From JAJFUG01 sp964386505 (GTDB lineage Bacteria; Gemmatimonadota; Glassbacteria; GWA2-58-10), in assembly GCA_964386505.1 (NCBI GenBank), contig CAYLSM010000009.1, positions 1 through 42,277 on the forward strand: 42,277 bases of DNA. The letters are read 5' to 3'. Both the position numbers and the translations under genes were made by a program. How positions within the stretch are numbered: position 1 is the stretch's first letter; each line of letters starts with the position of its first letter. Under the pieces are notes generated by a model. That model ran no database searches and was not told the DNA's origin. It was given only the letters and a program-made list of their open reading frames with translations. Positions 30,079 through 38,821 of this stretch are shown here, one piece after another.

Positions 30079-32085
30079 TCATTCCCGGCGCAGCGGCAGG
30101 TTGAAAATGAAGCGCGCGCCGCCAGCCGGAGGGCATTCCAGCCGGATCGAGCCTCCATGTTCGTTCACAATCCGCTGCACGATCGCCAGACCCAGGCCCA
30201 GTCCGCCGGGACGGGTGCTGTAGAACGGCTCGAACACTTTCTCAGCCTCGGGGGAGGGAATTCCGGGGCCGTTGTCGCTCACGCTCACCCGGTACTGGGT
30301 GTCCGTGCTTTCTCCCCGTACCTCGATCCATCCCCCCGCGGGCACGAAATCCAGGGCGTTGCGCACGAGGTTGGTCAGCACCTGGCCCAGCTGGTCCGGG
30401 TCGAAAAGGAACTCCGGCGACGGTCCGACAGCCCGCTCAAGCCGCACCCCGTGGCTTTCGACCTCCGGGGAGAGGAAATCCAGGGTCTCGCCGATCAGCG
30501 CTTGCAGGGAGGCTTTCCTGAGGCGCGGCTCCGGAAAACGCGCCAGGCGCAGGAACTGCTCTACGATCCGGTTCAGGCGCTCCACCTCGGCCAGCACGAT
30601 GCCGATGAACTCATCATACTCGGCGCGCTCGGAGGCGGCGGGCGAGAATTCCAGGCGCAGCCGCTGCACGTTCATGGCGATGGCGTTGAGCGGGTTTCGG
30701 ATCTCGTGGGCCACCCCGGCCGAGATTTCGGCCATGGTCTTGTATTTCTGGCTGAGCAGCACCATCTCCTCAGCCCGGCGGCGGTCGGTCAGGTCGGAGA
30801 GGATCACGATGGTGAAGCGGCTTTCCTCCAGCCAGAGCGGCGAGGTGGAAAGAAGCAGCGGCACGGGCGCGGTGCGGTCCGAGCGGCGCAGCTCCACCTC
30901 GGCCATGTCGGTCCAGCCGAGGCCGTGGCGCTCGAGCAGCGAGGCCAGCTCGGGGTTGAGTTCACTCAAGGGGCGCCCCTCGACATCCGGACGGTTCACC
31001 CCGCAGAGCCCACGGCAAGCCTCGTTGTAGAGCAGCACACGGCTGTTGTCATCCAGGACGATCACGGCCTCTGACATGCTCTGCAGCACGCTGTCCGAAA
31101 GACCCTTGATCCGGGCGTGTTCCTGCTCCAGCCGCAACTGGCGCCGTCCGGCCAGGTACAGCACCCCCACCACGCTGAGCAGTATTCCCAGCAGGGCCAT
31201 GCCCAGGGCGAAGCGCTTGCGGTCCAGAGCGGCGATTGAGCGCACCTCGGCCGTGCTCATCCCCACACGCAGGTAGCCGTAGCTTTCACCGGCCCACTGG
31301 AACTGGGCCGCCAGCTCGTAAACCTCCTCGCCGAAATAGTCCTTGTAGCGGCCGCGTATCTCATCCGGCGGGATGGGGAAGAACGGGTCTGCCGCCAGGC
31401 TGCCGATCTCGCGCACCTGGCTGGAGGCGGCGATGATGCCCAGAGTGTCCTGAAGAACTGCGTACGAGACGCCCTTGACCGCGGAGAGGTCGTCCAGTAT
31501 CAGGCCGATCCCGAGGCGGCGGCGGATGTCGTAAAGGGCTTCGGCGTGGGCGCAGGCCACCGCCCGGCGGCCATCCGGAGCGAGCACCGCGGCGGCGAAG
31601 ATTTCGTTATAGGTGTCGGGTTGTCCCGGCTCGGGGGGCTCATCGATGAACGCGGCGCTGTAGTCCCACTCCATCGGGACCACGGCCAGTTGCTCGGGGA
31701 TCGAATCTCTGGCGTGGGCCGGGTCGCTGGTGGCCAGGAGCGATCCCCGGGCCGAATAAATATCGATCCGGGCCAGGTCGTTCAACTCGGCCATGCGGCG
31801 AAGGTCGGCCTCGAGCACGGGGCCGGTGTCCCTGTTCAGAAGGGCCTGACGGGCGTTGTCGGCCAGGCGCGCACCCAGGCTGAGGGTAAGTTCGTGGTCG
31901 GCCACCAGCGAGTTCTCCAGCCCGTGCAGAAGGCTTTCCATCAGGGCCGTGCCCTTTGAGTAGAGCATGCGGTCCAGGTTCTCGCTGTTGGAGCGGTGCT
32001 CGAGCCAGGAAAACCAGGGCACAGCCACGGCCACCAGCGCAACCACCGCGCCCGCGGCCCTGAGCGGAGTCAGGCGCCATTTCAT
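30079..32085 (-). CDS. Membrane sensor histidine kinase (NtrB/AtoS-like)
   Basis: A 668-residue kinase. TM1 lies at residues about 8-27 (RAAGAVVALVAVAVPWFSWL) and TM2 at about 290-312 (LGMALLGILLSVVGVLYLAG), bracketing a large periplasmic sensor domain of about 260 residues of Cache-like length. A PAS domain follows (VIVLDDNSRVLLYNEACRGL, about 345-430), then HisKA with the H-box VAHEIRNPLNA (His near 458), and HATPase with N box NLVRNALDF, G1 SDNGPGIP and G2 GGLGLGLAI. The periplasmic signal is unknown. It should phosphorylate the response regulator encoded next. The frame is open 60 bases upstream, but MKWRLTPLRAA fits a membrane anchor start. The ribosome site is weak. Confidence 0.93.
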   Translation of the reverse strand: MKWRLTPLRAAGAVVALVAVAVPWFSWLEHRSNSENLDRMLYSKGTALMESLLHGLENSLVADHELTLSLGARLADNARQALLNRDTGPVLEADLRRMAELNDLARIDIYSARGSLLATSDPAHARDSIPEQLAVVPMEWDYSAAFIDEPPEPGQPDTYNEIFAAAVLAPDGRRAVACAHAEALYDIRRRLGIGLILDDLSAVKGVSYAVLQDTLGIIAASSQVREIGSLAADPFFPIPPDEIRGRYKDYFGEEVYELAAQFQWAGESYGYLRVGMSTAEVRSIAALDRKRFALGMALLGILLSVVGVLYLAGRRQLRLEQEHARIKGLSDSVLQSMSEAVIVLDDNSRVLLYNEACRGLCGVNRPDVEGRPLSELNPELASLLERHGLGWTDMAEVELRRSDRTAPVPLLLSTSPLWLEESRFTIVILSDLTDRRRAEEMVLLSQKYKTMAEISAGVAHEIRNPLNAIAMNVQRLRLEFSPAASERAEYDEFIGIVLAEVERLNRIVEQFLRLARFPEPRLRKASLQALIGETLDFLSPEVESHGVRLERAVGPSPEFLFDPDQLGQVLTNLVRNALDFVPAGGWIEVRGESTDTQYRVSVSDNGPGIPSPEAEKVFEPFYSTRPGGLGLGLAIVQRIVNEHGGSIRLECPPAGGARFIFNLPLRRE

Positions 32086-32171
32086 ATCGGCAATCCAGAG
32101 AGAATGGGGAACGGTTGCAACAGCTCCGCAGCGATTATACTGCAAATAACCTGCCGAGCCAAGACAGTTTT

Positions 32172-32906
32172 TCAGTTACGCCTTGCAGTGTAGAGGCAGG
32201 TGACGCCGAAAGTGAGGGGCCAGGCCTCGACCCGGGTGAACCCGGCGGCGGCCAGGGCCGCCAGCATGCGCCCGGGGCTAAGGAAAGCCTGGATGGAGCT
32301 GGAAAGGTAGCCATAAGCCGCGCCGGAGCCGGCCAGGACACGGCCGGCCAGGGGCACGGCCAGGCGCAGGTAGGGACGGTAGACAGCGCGCAGGAAAGCG
32401 CCCTGTGGTGGAGCGAACTCCAGCACGGCCAGGTGTCCGCCCGGGGCCAGCACGCGGTGAAGTTCGCTCAGGCCGCGGCCCATATCGGCGAAATTGCGCA
32501 CCCCGAAAGCCACGCTGGCCGCGCCGAACGAACGGTCGGCAAAGGGCAGGCCCAGGGCATCTGCGCGGGCAACGCTCCAGCGGGCGTCCTCCGGGGCGAG
32601 GGCAGCGAGTTTCCGGCGGGCGGAGACGCACATCGGGCCCGAGAAATCGGCGGCCACGACAGGAGCAAGGTGCGGTGCGCGGCGCAGCAGCTCCAGGGAC
32701 ACATCCCCGGTGCCGCAGCACAGGTCGAGCGCCGGGCCCCGCGCATCGGCCAGGCTCCGGACCAGGGAGCGCCGCCAGCGGCGGTCCTGGCCCAGGCTGA
32801 GCAGACGGTTCAGAAGGTCGTAGCGTTCGACAATATTGTCGAACATGCGACGGATTTCGTCGGCTTTGGGCACGGGCCGCTCACTCTTCCTGACAGGCGT
32901 GTACAT
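32172..32906 (-). CDS. menG: Demethylmenaquinone methyltransferase
   Basis: A 244-residue SAM-dependent C-methyltransferase of the UbiE/MenG family. Signatures are IRRMFDNIVERYDLLNRLLS near the N-terminus, SAM motif I LDLCCGTGDVS, VAFGVRNFADMG, LSELHRVLAPGG and the closing LTFGVTCLYTARR. It makes the last step of menaquinone (or ubiquinone) synthesis; with an apparently anaerobic gene set, menaquinone is the likelier product, supplying the quinol for the Rieske/cytochrome b unit. The start follows GGGAGG, which is part of a dispersed repeat (CTCCCCCTTT on the plus strand). The kinase gene lies 86 bases downstream on the same strand. Confidence 0.92.
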   Translation of the reverse strand: MYTPVRKSERPVPKADEIRRMFDNIVERYDLLNRLLSLGQDRRWRRSLVRSLADARGPALDLCCGTGDVSLELLRRAPHLAPVVAADFSGPMCVSARRKLAALAPEDARWSVARADALGLPFADRSFGAASVAFGVRNFADMGRGLSELHRVLAPGGHLAVLEFAPPQGAFLRAVYRPYLRLAVPLAGRVLAGSGAAYGYLSSSIQAFLSPGRMLAALAAAGFTRVEAWPLTFGVTCLYTARRN

Positions 32907-32912
32907 CCGCCT

Positions 32913-32931
32913 CCCCCTTTGAAAAAGGGGG
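32913..32931. repeat. CCCCCTTT-GAA-AAAGGGGG hairpin repeat
   Basis: A perfect 8-bp stem with a 3-base loop, followed by ATCGAGGGGAATTTA. From memory, very similar intergenic hairpins occur in many unrelated bacterial genomes. Part of it provides the ribosome binding site of menG. Confidence 0.65.
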
Positions 32932-32958
32932 ATCGAGGGGAATTTATCCAAAACAATT

Positions 32959-32978
32959 GGGCACGGCATGCCGTGCCC
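32959..32978. repeat. 20-bp palindromic repeat, copy 1
   Basis: GGGCACGGCATGCCGTGCCC, a perfect palindrome followed by CTAC. It is identical to a second copy about 320 bases away. From memory, this element recurs in intergenic regions of many environmental bacteria. Confidence 0.85.
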
Positions 32979-33242
32979 CTACGACAAATGCCTATGTTTA
33001 CAGCCGTTCATGTCTGTTTCGCAAACGGCCCGCAGGGCCGTCCGGGGGCCGTATGTCTGAGCCGCGCCAGTGTAGCGGAGTAATCTCATCTTGCACTCAG
33101 TGGATTAAGCAGCACTTAGGCCCGGCGGGCGCTCAGCGCCAGCGTCGCCCAGCGCCATTGGCAGCGTGTAATAGCTCCGAGCACACCTGAGTTAAAAAGG
33201 CCGTTATTGCCCGGGCGAGTTTACGGGCCCCCGTGGCTTCTG

Positions 33243-33268
33243 GTTCTCTTGGCCGTAACCAAGAGAAC
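33243..33268. repeat. Inverted repeat with 10-bp arms
   Basis: Arms GTTCTCTTGG and CCAAGAGAAC around CCGTAA, a perfect stem without a T tract. It probably belongs to the same dispersed-repeat mosaic. Confidence 0.75.
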
Positions 33269-33280
33269 ATAAAAGCTTTC

Positions 33281-33300
33281 GGGCACGGCATGCCGTGCCC
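33281..33300. repeat. 20-bp palindromic repeat, copy 2
   Basis: Identical to the palindrome at 32959-32978, here followed by CTAAAG and lying about 25 bases beyond the stop of the URO-D-family gene. Confidence 0.85.
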
Positions 33301-33323
33301 CTAAAGATTACACTTCACAAAGA

Positions 33324-34334
33324 TTACTGGCTCTTGAGCACTTCGAGCATGGCGATCATGTTCTCGGCCGGCACATCCTTGGGTGTGTCGTGGGCCGGGC
33401 TGCAGACATAGCCGCCGTCCTTGCCGATACTGTCAATCAGCCGCCGTGTTTCATCGCGCACCTGCTGCGCCGTGCCGTAGGGCAGGATTTTCTGCGTGCT
33501 CATCCCGCCGTAGAACGCCAGACGGTCGCCGTAGCGGGCCTTGACCTGGGCGATGTCCATCACCTCGGGCTGGAACGGGTTGAACATATCCACCCCGATC
33601 TCGATAAGGTCCTCGAAAATGTCGCTTACATCCCCGCAGGAGTGGATCAGCACTTTCATCCCGGCGGCGTGGCAGGCGCGGTACTCCTCGGCCGCGCGCG
33701 GTTTGATGAAGCGCCGCCACAGCTCCGGGCCCATGATCAGGCCGTGCTGCTGGCCCCAGTCATCCCCGAACAGGATCGCATCCACCGGGTAGCGGCTCAC
33801 GCCCTCGACTATTTTGAGGTTCCACTCCAGGATGTGGTCCAGGAGGGCGTCCACGAACTGGGGCCGCTCGACCATGTCCATGAGCAGGTTCTCCACTCCG
33901 CGCAGGGTCCAGGCCCGCTCGTAGAGTGTGAACCCGAAATCGTTTACCCGGAAACGATCCGGGTTGTTGCGGCAGAACGCCGCGTGGCCGGAGTAGCGCT
34001 CGGCGCTCATGGGATCGGGGAACTCCAGGCGCGCCAGGTCGGGCTCGGGCAGCACCAGACGGCGGTGGTCCACGTTGCCGATGTCCTTGTCCAGGGTGCG
34101 GTCCCAGATCACCCCGAACTCATCGCTCCAGAAATCGGGGGCGATCTCGCGCCAGGCGCCCTCAGGCACGGCCTCGATCTTGGCGAAATGGTTGCCGCAG
34201 GCGGATTCCAGGTCATCCGTGCCCAGGGCCGCGGCCAGGGCCTCGCGGGCCGGGATGGTGAAACAGATGTGCCATGGGCAGATGTCGGGCTGAGTGTGCG
34301 CCAGGGTGGTCAGCACTCTTTCACGGGGTGTCAT
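33324..34334 (-). CDS. Uroporphyrinogen decarboxylase-family protein (methyltransferase-like)
   Basis: A 336-residue TIM-barrel protein of the URO-D superfamily. It starts TPRERVLTTLAHTQPDICPW, typical of the catabolic branch that includes corrinoid methyltransferases of the MtaA/CmuA type, and not the HemE N-terminus. Later landmarks are LFGDDWGQQHGLIMGPELWR, VLIHSCGDVSDIFEDLIEIG with a His/Cys pair as in the Zn-binding members, and a FNPFQPE then YGGMSTQ ending. Members with HxC usually act on methylated substrates or are of unknown role, so heme synthesis should not be assumed. No corrinoid protein is visible nearby. Confidence 0.82.
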   Translation of the reverse strand: MTPRERVLTTLAHTQPDICPWHICFTIPAREALAAALGTDDLESACGNHFAKIEAVPEGAWREIAPDFWSDEFGVIWDRTLDKDIGNVDHRRLVLPEPDLARLEFPDPMSAERYSGHAAFCRNNPDRFRVNDFGFTLYERAWTLRGVENLLMDMVERPQFVDALLDHILEWNLKIVEGVSRYPVDAILFGDDWGQQHGLIMGPELWRRFIKPRAAEEYRACHAAGMKVLIHSCGDVSDIFEDLIEIGVDMFNPFQPEVMDIAQVKARYGDRLAFYGGMSTQKILPYGTAQQVRDETRRLIDSIGKDGGYVCSPAHDTPKDVPAENMIAMLEVLKSQ

Positions 34335-34365
34335 CGTTTCTCCGGAATAGCGGTTGCCAAAAGTG

Positions 34366-34827
34366 TCACAAGGATTTCTTGCCGCTCAAGCTCTCGATGT
34401 CGATCCGGACCAGAAGGGTGCGCTCCAGGCTTGGACCGTGGTACTCGCCGGTCGGGCCGCTGTAATGGCTCATGATCACATCCAGGCCGCGCGCTTTTTC
34501 CGCCGGGTCCTCCACCAGGGTCGCCCGCCCGAAAGCGATCACGCTGCGGTATTTCATGGTCCAGTCGCAGGCGCGGCCCGTGGTGACCATGCGCGCGTCA
34601 AGCACAGCCTCCACACAGACCCGGTTGTCGCGTCGCAGCGCCTCGACCTTGCGGCCCTCGCGGGCGCAGTGGAACCAGAGGCAGCCGGCCTGACTGTCGT
34701 AGCCGCAGTTGAGCGGCACCACGTAGGGGCCCTGCTCATCGGCCAGCCCGAGGTGGAAAATGGGCGCCTGTTTCAGGATCGATTCCATCTCGGCGCGGTC
34801 CGTGATCTCACGCTCTTTTCTGCGCAT
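34366..34827 (-). CDS. Pyridoxamine 5'-phosphate oxidase-like flavin protein
   Basis: A 153-residue split-barrel flavoprotein of the PNPOx/NimA-like group. Landmarks are the opening REITDRAEMESILKQAPIFH, LGLADEQGPYVVPLNCGYD, LWFHCAREGRKVEALRRDNR and the closing YHGPSLERTLLVRIDIESLSGK. Family members bind FMN (or haem/F420) and reduce small molecules such as nitroimidazoles; the substrate here is unknown. I chose the ATG preceded by GGAGG over two earlier in-frame starts. It is 31 bases upstream of the URO-D-family gene on the same strand and may be co-transcribed. Confidence 0.82.
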   Translation of the reverse strand: MRRKEREITDRAEMESILKQAPIFHLGLADEQGPYVVPLNCGYDSQAGCLWFHCAREGRKVEALRRDNRVCVEAVLDARMVTTGRACDWTMKYRSVIAFGRATLVEDPAEKARGLDVIMSHYSGPTGEYHGPSLERTLLVRIDIESLSGKKSL

Positions 34828-34941
34828 CCAGCCTCCGGTTGTGGCAGCCATTGAATTACCGAACATGGGGTTACCAATCTATACGCAGCCGGGCGGCGGC
34901 GCAAGGCAGCGGGCCGGGGGCTGAAAACCCGCCGCCGGGGA

Positions 34942-34970
34942 TTGCAAATCGGATGTCAAATCAGTAATAT
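34942..34970 (+). promoter_or_regulatory. Possible promoter of the superoxide reductase gene
   Basis: TTGCAA (4 of 6), 17-base spacer, TAATAT (4 of 6), about 110 bases upstream of the start. Confidence 0.35.
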
Positions 34971-35079
34971 GAAACAGCGCCGCAGCAGCAGACCGGCCTG
35001 GGGAGGTCGTGTCCGCAGGTGGCGCCAGGCCGGTATCCCCGAAGATCAACACACATGCAGCCTTAAGGAGGAGAAAAGA

Positions 35080-35475
35080 ATGGCTGAACTGAAAGACCTG
35101 TTCCAGAGCGCCGATTTCAAGAGCGAGAAGCACGCCCCGGTGATCGAGCTTCCCATGTCGGTCAAAAAGGGCGAGGTGTTCAAGGTTTGCGCCTCGGTGG
35201 GCACGGAAATAGCCCACCCCAACACAACGGCGCACCATATCCGCTGGATCGAGCTGTATTTCCAGCCCGAGGGCGAGAAATTCCCATTGCAGGTGGCCCG
35301 GGCCGAGTTCACCTGCCACGGCGAGGGCGCCCAGGGCGCCGACAGCAGCACGGTCTACACCGCCCCAGCGGTGAGCGTGAGCCTCAAGAGCGACAAGAGC
35401 GGCACGCTCTACGCCTCCAGCTATTGCAACATCCACGGCCTCTGGCAGTCTGCGGCCAAGGTGAACGTGGAATAA
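35080..35475 (+). CDS. sor: Superoxide reductase (neelaredoxin type)
   Basis: A 131-residue one-iron superoxide reductase that reduces superoxide to peroxide without making oxygen, a defence typical of anaerobes and microaerophiles. The iron ligands are all visible: His18 (in EKHAPVI, with the catalytic Glu-Lys pair), His46 and His52 (HPNTTAHHI), Cys116 and His119 (YCNIHGLW). Spacing matches the Pyrococcus enzyme (six between the second and third His, three between Cys and His). The N-terminal desulforedoxin domain of 2Fe-SOR is absent. The start follows AAGGAGG. A good terminator follows the gene, so it is a monocistron. Confidence 0.93.
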   Translation: MAELKDLFQSADFKSEKHAPVIELPMSVKKGEVFKVCASVGTEIAHPNTTAHHIRWIELYFQPEGEKFPLQVARAEFTCHGEGAQGADSSTVYTAPAVSVSLKSDKSGTLYASSYCNIHGLWQSAAKVNVE

Positions 35476-35514
35476 AGGCTCAACCGTACGCATACTGAGA
35501 TGTTCTGGATTTTG

Positions 35515-35546
35515 CCGCCCCTCCCTCGGCTGGGGCGGTTTTTTTT
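35515..35546 (+). terminator. Rho-independent terminator after sor
   Basis: A 7-bp GC stem (CCGCCCC with GGGGCGG), a 10-base loop, then eight T residues. Confidence 0.9.
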
Positions 35547-35695
35547 GCGGGAAAAGCGGGAAGACTTGAACCGGGCAAGCGGAATATTGCACATTGTATA
35601 GTGTATCCAATTCGTAAGCATGGATGACCACAGGAAACGATATCCCGGGGGCGTCTTGCCTCGACCACAGTTATGGTACGTAAAAGGGGGGGCTT

Positions 35696-36208
35696 ATGCA
35701 GTGGAAAGAGATGCTGCGTCTTGAGTTGGAGGGAGCTTTCCGCACCACCGAGGGCCTGTTTGACCTGGTGGAGGGGAGCAATCTGGACTGGAAACCCTCG
35801 GCCAAAAACAACTGGATGACAACAGGCCAGCTCCTTATGCACCTTACATGCGCCTGCGGGGCCGGGATGCACGGGTTCGCCACCGGCGACTGGGGCGTGC
35901 CGCCCGAGGACATGTCCGCCGACAGCATGCTGCCCCCGGCCGAGAAGCTGCCCACAATCGGCAGCGTCAAAGAGGCCAAGGCCAAGCTGGCCGAGGATAA
36001 GGCTCTGGCCTACAAGACCCTGGACACTTGCAGCGAGCAGCAGCTTTCCACCCAGATCGCCAAAGCCCCCTGGGACAACTTGGACATGGTGCTTGGGCAG
36101 CGTTTCCTGCAGATGGTGCACCACCTGAACCAGCACAAGACGCAGCTTTTCTATTACCTGAAGCTGCAGGGCCAGCCGGTCAACACCATGCACCTGTGGG
36201 GAGTGTGA
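35696..36208 (+). CDS. DinB-fold protein
   Basis: A 170-residue four-helix-bundle protein of the DinB/YfiT superfamily. It shows the helix-1 pattern LRLELEGAFRTTEGLFDLVE, then LDWKPSAKNNWMTTGQLLMH, and the closing MVHHLNQHKTQLFYYLKLQG. The metal-binding histidine triad is recognisable (His in LLMHL and the two in HHLNQH), so a divalent-metal thiol-type transferase or hydrolase role is possible; the substrate is unknown. The ribosome site is AAAGGGGGG. It converges on the first GWxTD gene through a shared hairpin. Confidence 0.8.
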   Translation: MQWKEMLRLELEGAFRTTEGLFDLVEGSNLDWKPSAKNNWMTTGQLLMHLTCACGAGMHGFATGDWGVPPEDMSADSMLPPAEKLPTIGSVKEAKAKLAEDKALAYKTLDTCSEQQLSTQIAKAPWDNLDMVLGQRFLQMVHHLNQHKTQLFYYLKLQGQPVNTMHLWGV

Positions 36209-36232
36209 GGAAAACTTCAGGATTTTTAACCG

Positions 36233-36271
36233 GAATAAAAAAGGGCCGCCCGTCAAACCGAGGGCGGCCCT
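36233..36271 (-). terminator. Terminator of the GWxTD gene, possibly bidirectional
   Basis: A perfect 10-bp stem (AGGGCCGCCC with GGGCGGCCCT), a 10-base loop and, on the minus strand, TTTTTATTCC. It also lies after the DinB-fold stop on plus. Confidence 0.85.
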
Positions 36272-36287
36272 CTGCGTTTACCCGGAA

Positions 36288-38663
36288 TCATTTCAGCGCC
36301 GCTTCGGCCGAGCCCTGGATGTCGAAGAAAGTCTCCTCCGTATCCCACTGGCCGCTCACGTTGTCCCGCACCTGGATCACGATCCGGTAGGCGCCGCTTT
36401 CCAGTCCCTGGGTGTCGAGGCTGAAAATCTCGGGGGCGCGGTCGCCGCGCCAGTCGGCCCGGCGCTCGAACGACTGGGTGATCGAGGTGCGCGGGCCGGA
36501 GAGATTGAACGTGATCAACTGGAACACCTTGCCTGTGTATTTCTTGACCCGGCTTTCGCCCTCCTCCAGCCGGACCACGTCGATCCATTCCGTGTAATTG
36601 CGCTCGCCGAGGCTGTCAGGCTGAAGGTTGTAGACCTCGAAATAGACTGTCACCTCCTCGCCCCGCCCGAAACGGGTGGAGGGCCGCGGCACGAATTTCT
36701 CGCCGCAGCGCTCCGGGCTTTCCAGGGCCGTGGCGGCCGGGGCGCCCAGCACCACGGCGCTCAGGTTCAGGCTGTCCGGTTCGAAAGGCGGGAATTGCAT
36801 TTCGCCCTTGCCCAGCCATTTCTCATCCCCTGAGCACATGCGCACGGTGTAGTGGTACTTGCCCGGAAAGACCGTGATCCGGTGACGGGCCAGCCAGAGG
36901 TCGCGGTCTTTTTCCTGTTTCACCCGGAACACCTCGCCGCGGGTCTGGCCAATGAAACCCCAGAGGCTGTCGTAGACCGCGATATCGGCCGTGGGGGTCT
37001 CGCCCCTGGGCAGCCAGTCATCCTGGTAGAACTCCACCTCGTTGTCGAACGAGTTGGCGGCCAGGAACTGGGCCATATAATACTCCAGGGTGTAGTTCAC
37101 CCGGGGGTCGATGAACCGCTCTCTGTCCACAATGCTCATCATGTCCAACTTGGGGCCAACGCTCTGTTCGGGGATGAAAACGTACTCCCCGGCGAAATCG
37201 TGGTCCACGAACAGCAGGGTGGCTTTGCCGTAGTACCAGTACTCGCTGTTTGACCCGATCACCGGGCTTTCGCGGTAGTACACGTTCCTTTCATGGTCCG
37301 TGGGCATCTCTTTCATTACGAGGGGGCTGCCGCCCTGGTCATTCCGGTCGGGGCCTGTGTAGGGACGGGAACCGCGTAACGCCAGAACCGGTGGCGCCTG
37401 TCCGATATTCTGGTCGCCGATCTGGCCCTCATCGTAGTGCTTCTCGCGCTTTTCCGGTGGTCCCAGGCGCACCCAGACCACCCCGCGCGGGTCCAGGCCC
37501 AGGATAGTAGTCTGTCGCTGCAACGGCTCGGAATCGTAGTAGTAGACCATCGACTGTTGGCTGAGAAGGCGGTTGTAATCCGCAGACCGGTTGTACAGGC
37601 TGTTCGGGTTGCGCAGGTGCAGATAACGCTGGGCGTAGTTCAGGCGGTTGTAGTGCTCGATCAGACGTCGGTTGAGCGGCTCCAGGGGGTCGTCATCCAG
37701 GTCGAGCCAGTAGCTGCGCAGGAACGCGGCCTTGTCGCGGTTGCTCGTGCAGTCGGCCCAGCGCGGGGCGGCCTGGCGGGTCAGGATCACCTCGGTCTCA
37801 AGGAATGCCCGGGTATCGGCGTTCCGCTCCACGGCCAGGTCGAGGGCGCGGCTGTAGTGCTCCATGAACGCTGCGCTGTCGCTCAGTTCAACTTTACAGC
37901 GGGCGGCGAGCAGCTCGCGGTCCGGGCTGTTGAAATCCGGGCGGGCTGCCCCCAGGCGTTCCAGTATCGCCAAGGCTTCCCCGGTCTCTCCCTCCAGGAA
38001 ACTGTCCCAGGCCAGGTCCTGCCACCAGACGGCGCTGTCCGGGTGCGCGGCCAGCCAGGGTTCCATCGCCTGGCGCAGTTTCTTGCACAGACCGAAATCC
38101 GGGTCCGGGCAGGAGTCGCGCCAGAGACGGTAGGCCCCGGGATAGGCGGGGTCGGCGCAGAGCAGACTGACCAGCGCCTCGGAGGCCTGGCTGTGGCCCT
38201 CCGCCCCGCCGTAGCTGAACTGCACCAGGGCTTTCTCCATCATCAAGGCGGGATTGTCCGGGGCCAGGGACAGCCCTTTGCGGCAGGCGACCTCGGCCCG
38301 GTAGATGCTGTGCAGAAGCAGACGCTGGGTGCGGGACATCCCGAGCCAGGCCGCAGCCCGCAGGCTGTCCTCGGGCAGCCCGGTGGCGTCATGATAATCC
38401 CGCAGCGCGGCCTTGCCCTGGCCCCGGGCGAAATACAGCCCGGCGCGGGCCAGACGCGCGGGCCCGTCATGCTTGTCCTGTTTCAGGGCCGAGTTCAGGG
38501 TTTTGAGAGCGGTGGCGGTGTCGCCCGCCGCGAGCGCGGAGGCGGCCTGTTGCACCGCATCCTGGCCGGCCGTGACCGCGGTTGCAGCCGGGAACAGCAG
38601 GGCCGCGCAGAGAGGCAGCACACTCAGTAGACCGATTGACAGGTGGGTTCTGTTCTTAAACAT
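36288..38663 (-). CDS. GWxTD-domain secreted protein, paralogue 1
   Basis: A 791-residue protein with Sec leader (IGLLSVLPLCAALLFPAATAV) and TPR-like helices at residues about 35-290. It then has the GWxTD-type region: DKAAFLRSYWLDLDDDPLEP, a NRLNYAQRYL segment, GLDPRGVVWVRLGPPEKRE in place of GW.TDRG..YI.YG.P, and the EYWYY box. The C-terminal about 300 residues form beta sandwiches (FPGKYHYTVRM, VPRPSTRFGRGEEVTVYFEV, SGAYRIVIQVRD, DTEETFFDI). The same layout recurs in the downstream-encoded paralogue. GWxTD proteins are common in Acidobacteria, Gemmatimonadota and related lineages, and the function is unknown. The start has GGAGG. Confidence 0.78.
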   Translation of the reverse strand: MFKNRTHLSIGLLSVLPLCAALLFPAATAVTAGQDAVQQAASALAAGDTATALKTLNSALKQDKHDGPARLARAGLYFARGQGKAALRDYHDATGLPEDSLRAAAWLGMSRTQRLLLHSIYRAEVACRKGLSLAPDNPALMMEKALVQFSYGGAEGHSQASEALVSLLCADPAYPGAYRLWRDSCPDPDFGLCKKLRQAMEPWLAAHPDSAVWWQDLAWDSFLEGETGEALAILERLGAARPDFNSPDRELLAARCKVELSDSAAFMEHYSRALDLAVERNADTRAFLETEVILTRQAAPRWADCTSNRDKAAFLRSYWLDLDDDPLEPLNRRLIEHYNRLNYAQRYLHLRNPNSLYNRSADYNRLLSQQSMVYYYDSEPLQRQTTILGLDPRGVVWVRLGPPEKREKHYDEGQIGDQNIGQAPPVLALRGSRPYTGPDRNDQGGSPLVMKEMPTDHERNVYYRESPVIGSNSEYWYYGKATLLFVDHDFAGEYVFIPEQSVGPKLDMMSIVDRERFIDPRVNYTLEYYMAQFLAANSFDNEVEFYQDDWLPRGETPTADIAVYDSLWGFIGQTRGEVFRVKQEKDRDLWLARHRITVFPGKYHYTVRMCSGDEKWLGKGEMQFPPFEPDSLNLSAVVLGAPAATALESPERCGEKFVPRPSTRFGRGEEVTVYFEVYNLQPDSLGERNYTEWIDVVRLEEGESRVKKYTGKVFQLITFNLSGPRTSITQSFERRADWRGDRAPEIFSLDTQGLESGAYRIVIQVRDNVSGQWDTEETFFDIQGSAEAALK

Positions 38664-38821
38664 GGCCGGCCTCCACGCGGTTTGTTTACAGTCGGCAACC
38701 GGGTCTTTAACGGCAAGATGGTCTATTTTGCAACGTTTGAGGGGGATTGTACGGAATGCAATTGATTATAACGCCGCGGCCAGGTGCATGTCAAGAGCGG
38801 TAATGGAATGTCCGAAAGGAA

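Larger units (their letters stand above)
32907..33323. other. Intergenic mosaic of dispersed palindromic repeats
   Basis: No gene is supported in this stretch of about 415 bases. It holds a CCCCCTTT/AAAGGGGG hairpin, two copies of a 20-base perfect palindrome, a 10-bp-arm inverted repeat with loop CCGTAA, and further GC-rich palindromic pieces (for example GGCCCGCAGGGCC). Base composition and structure differ from the flanking genes. Confidence 0.7.

Noticed and set aside
33324..34334. HemE (heme synthesis uroporphyrinogen decarboxylase)
   Set aside because: N-terminal and active-site stretches fit the catabolic methyltransferase-like branch, including an HSCGD element, not HemE.
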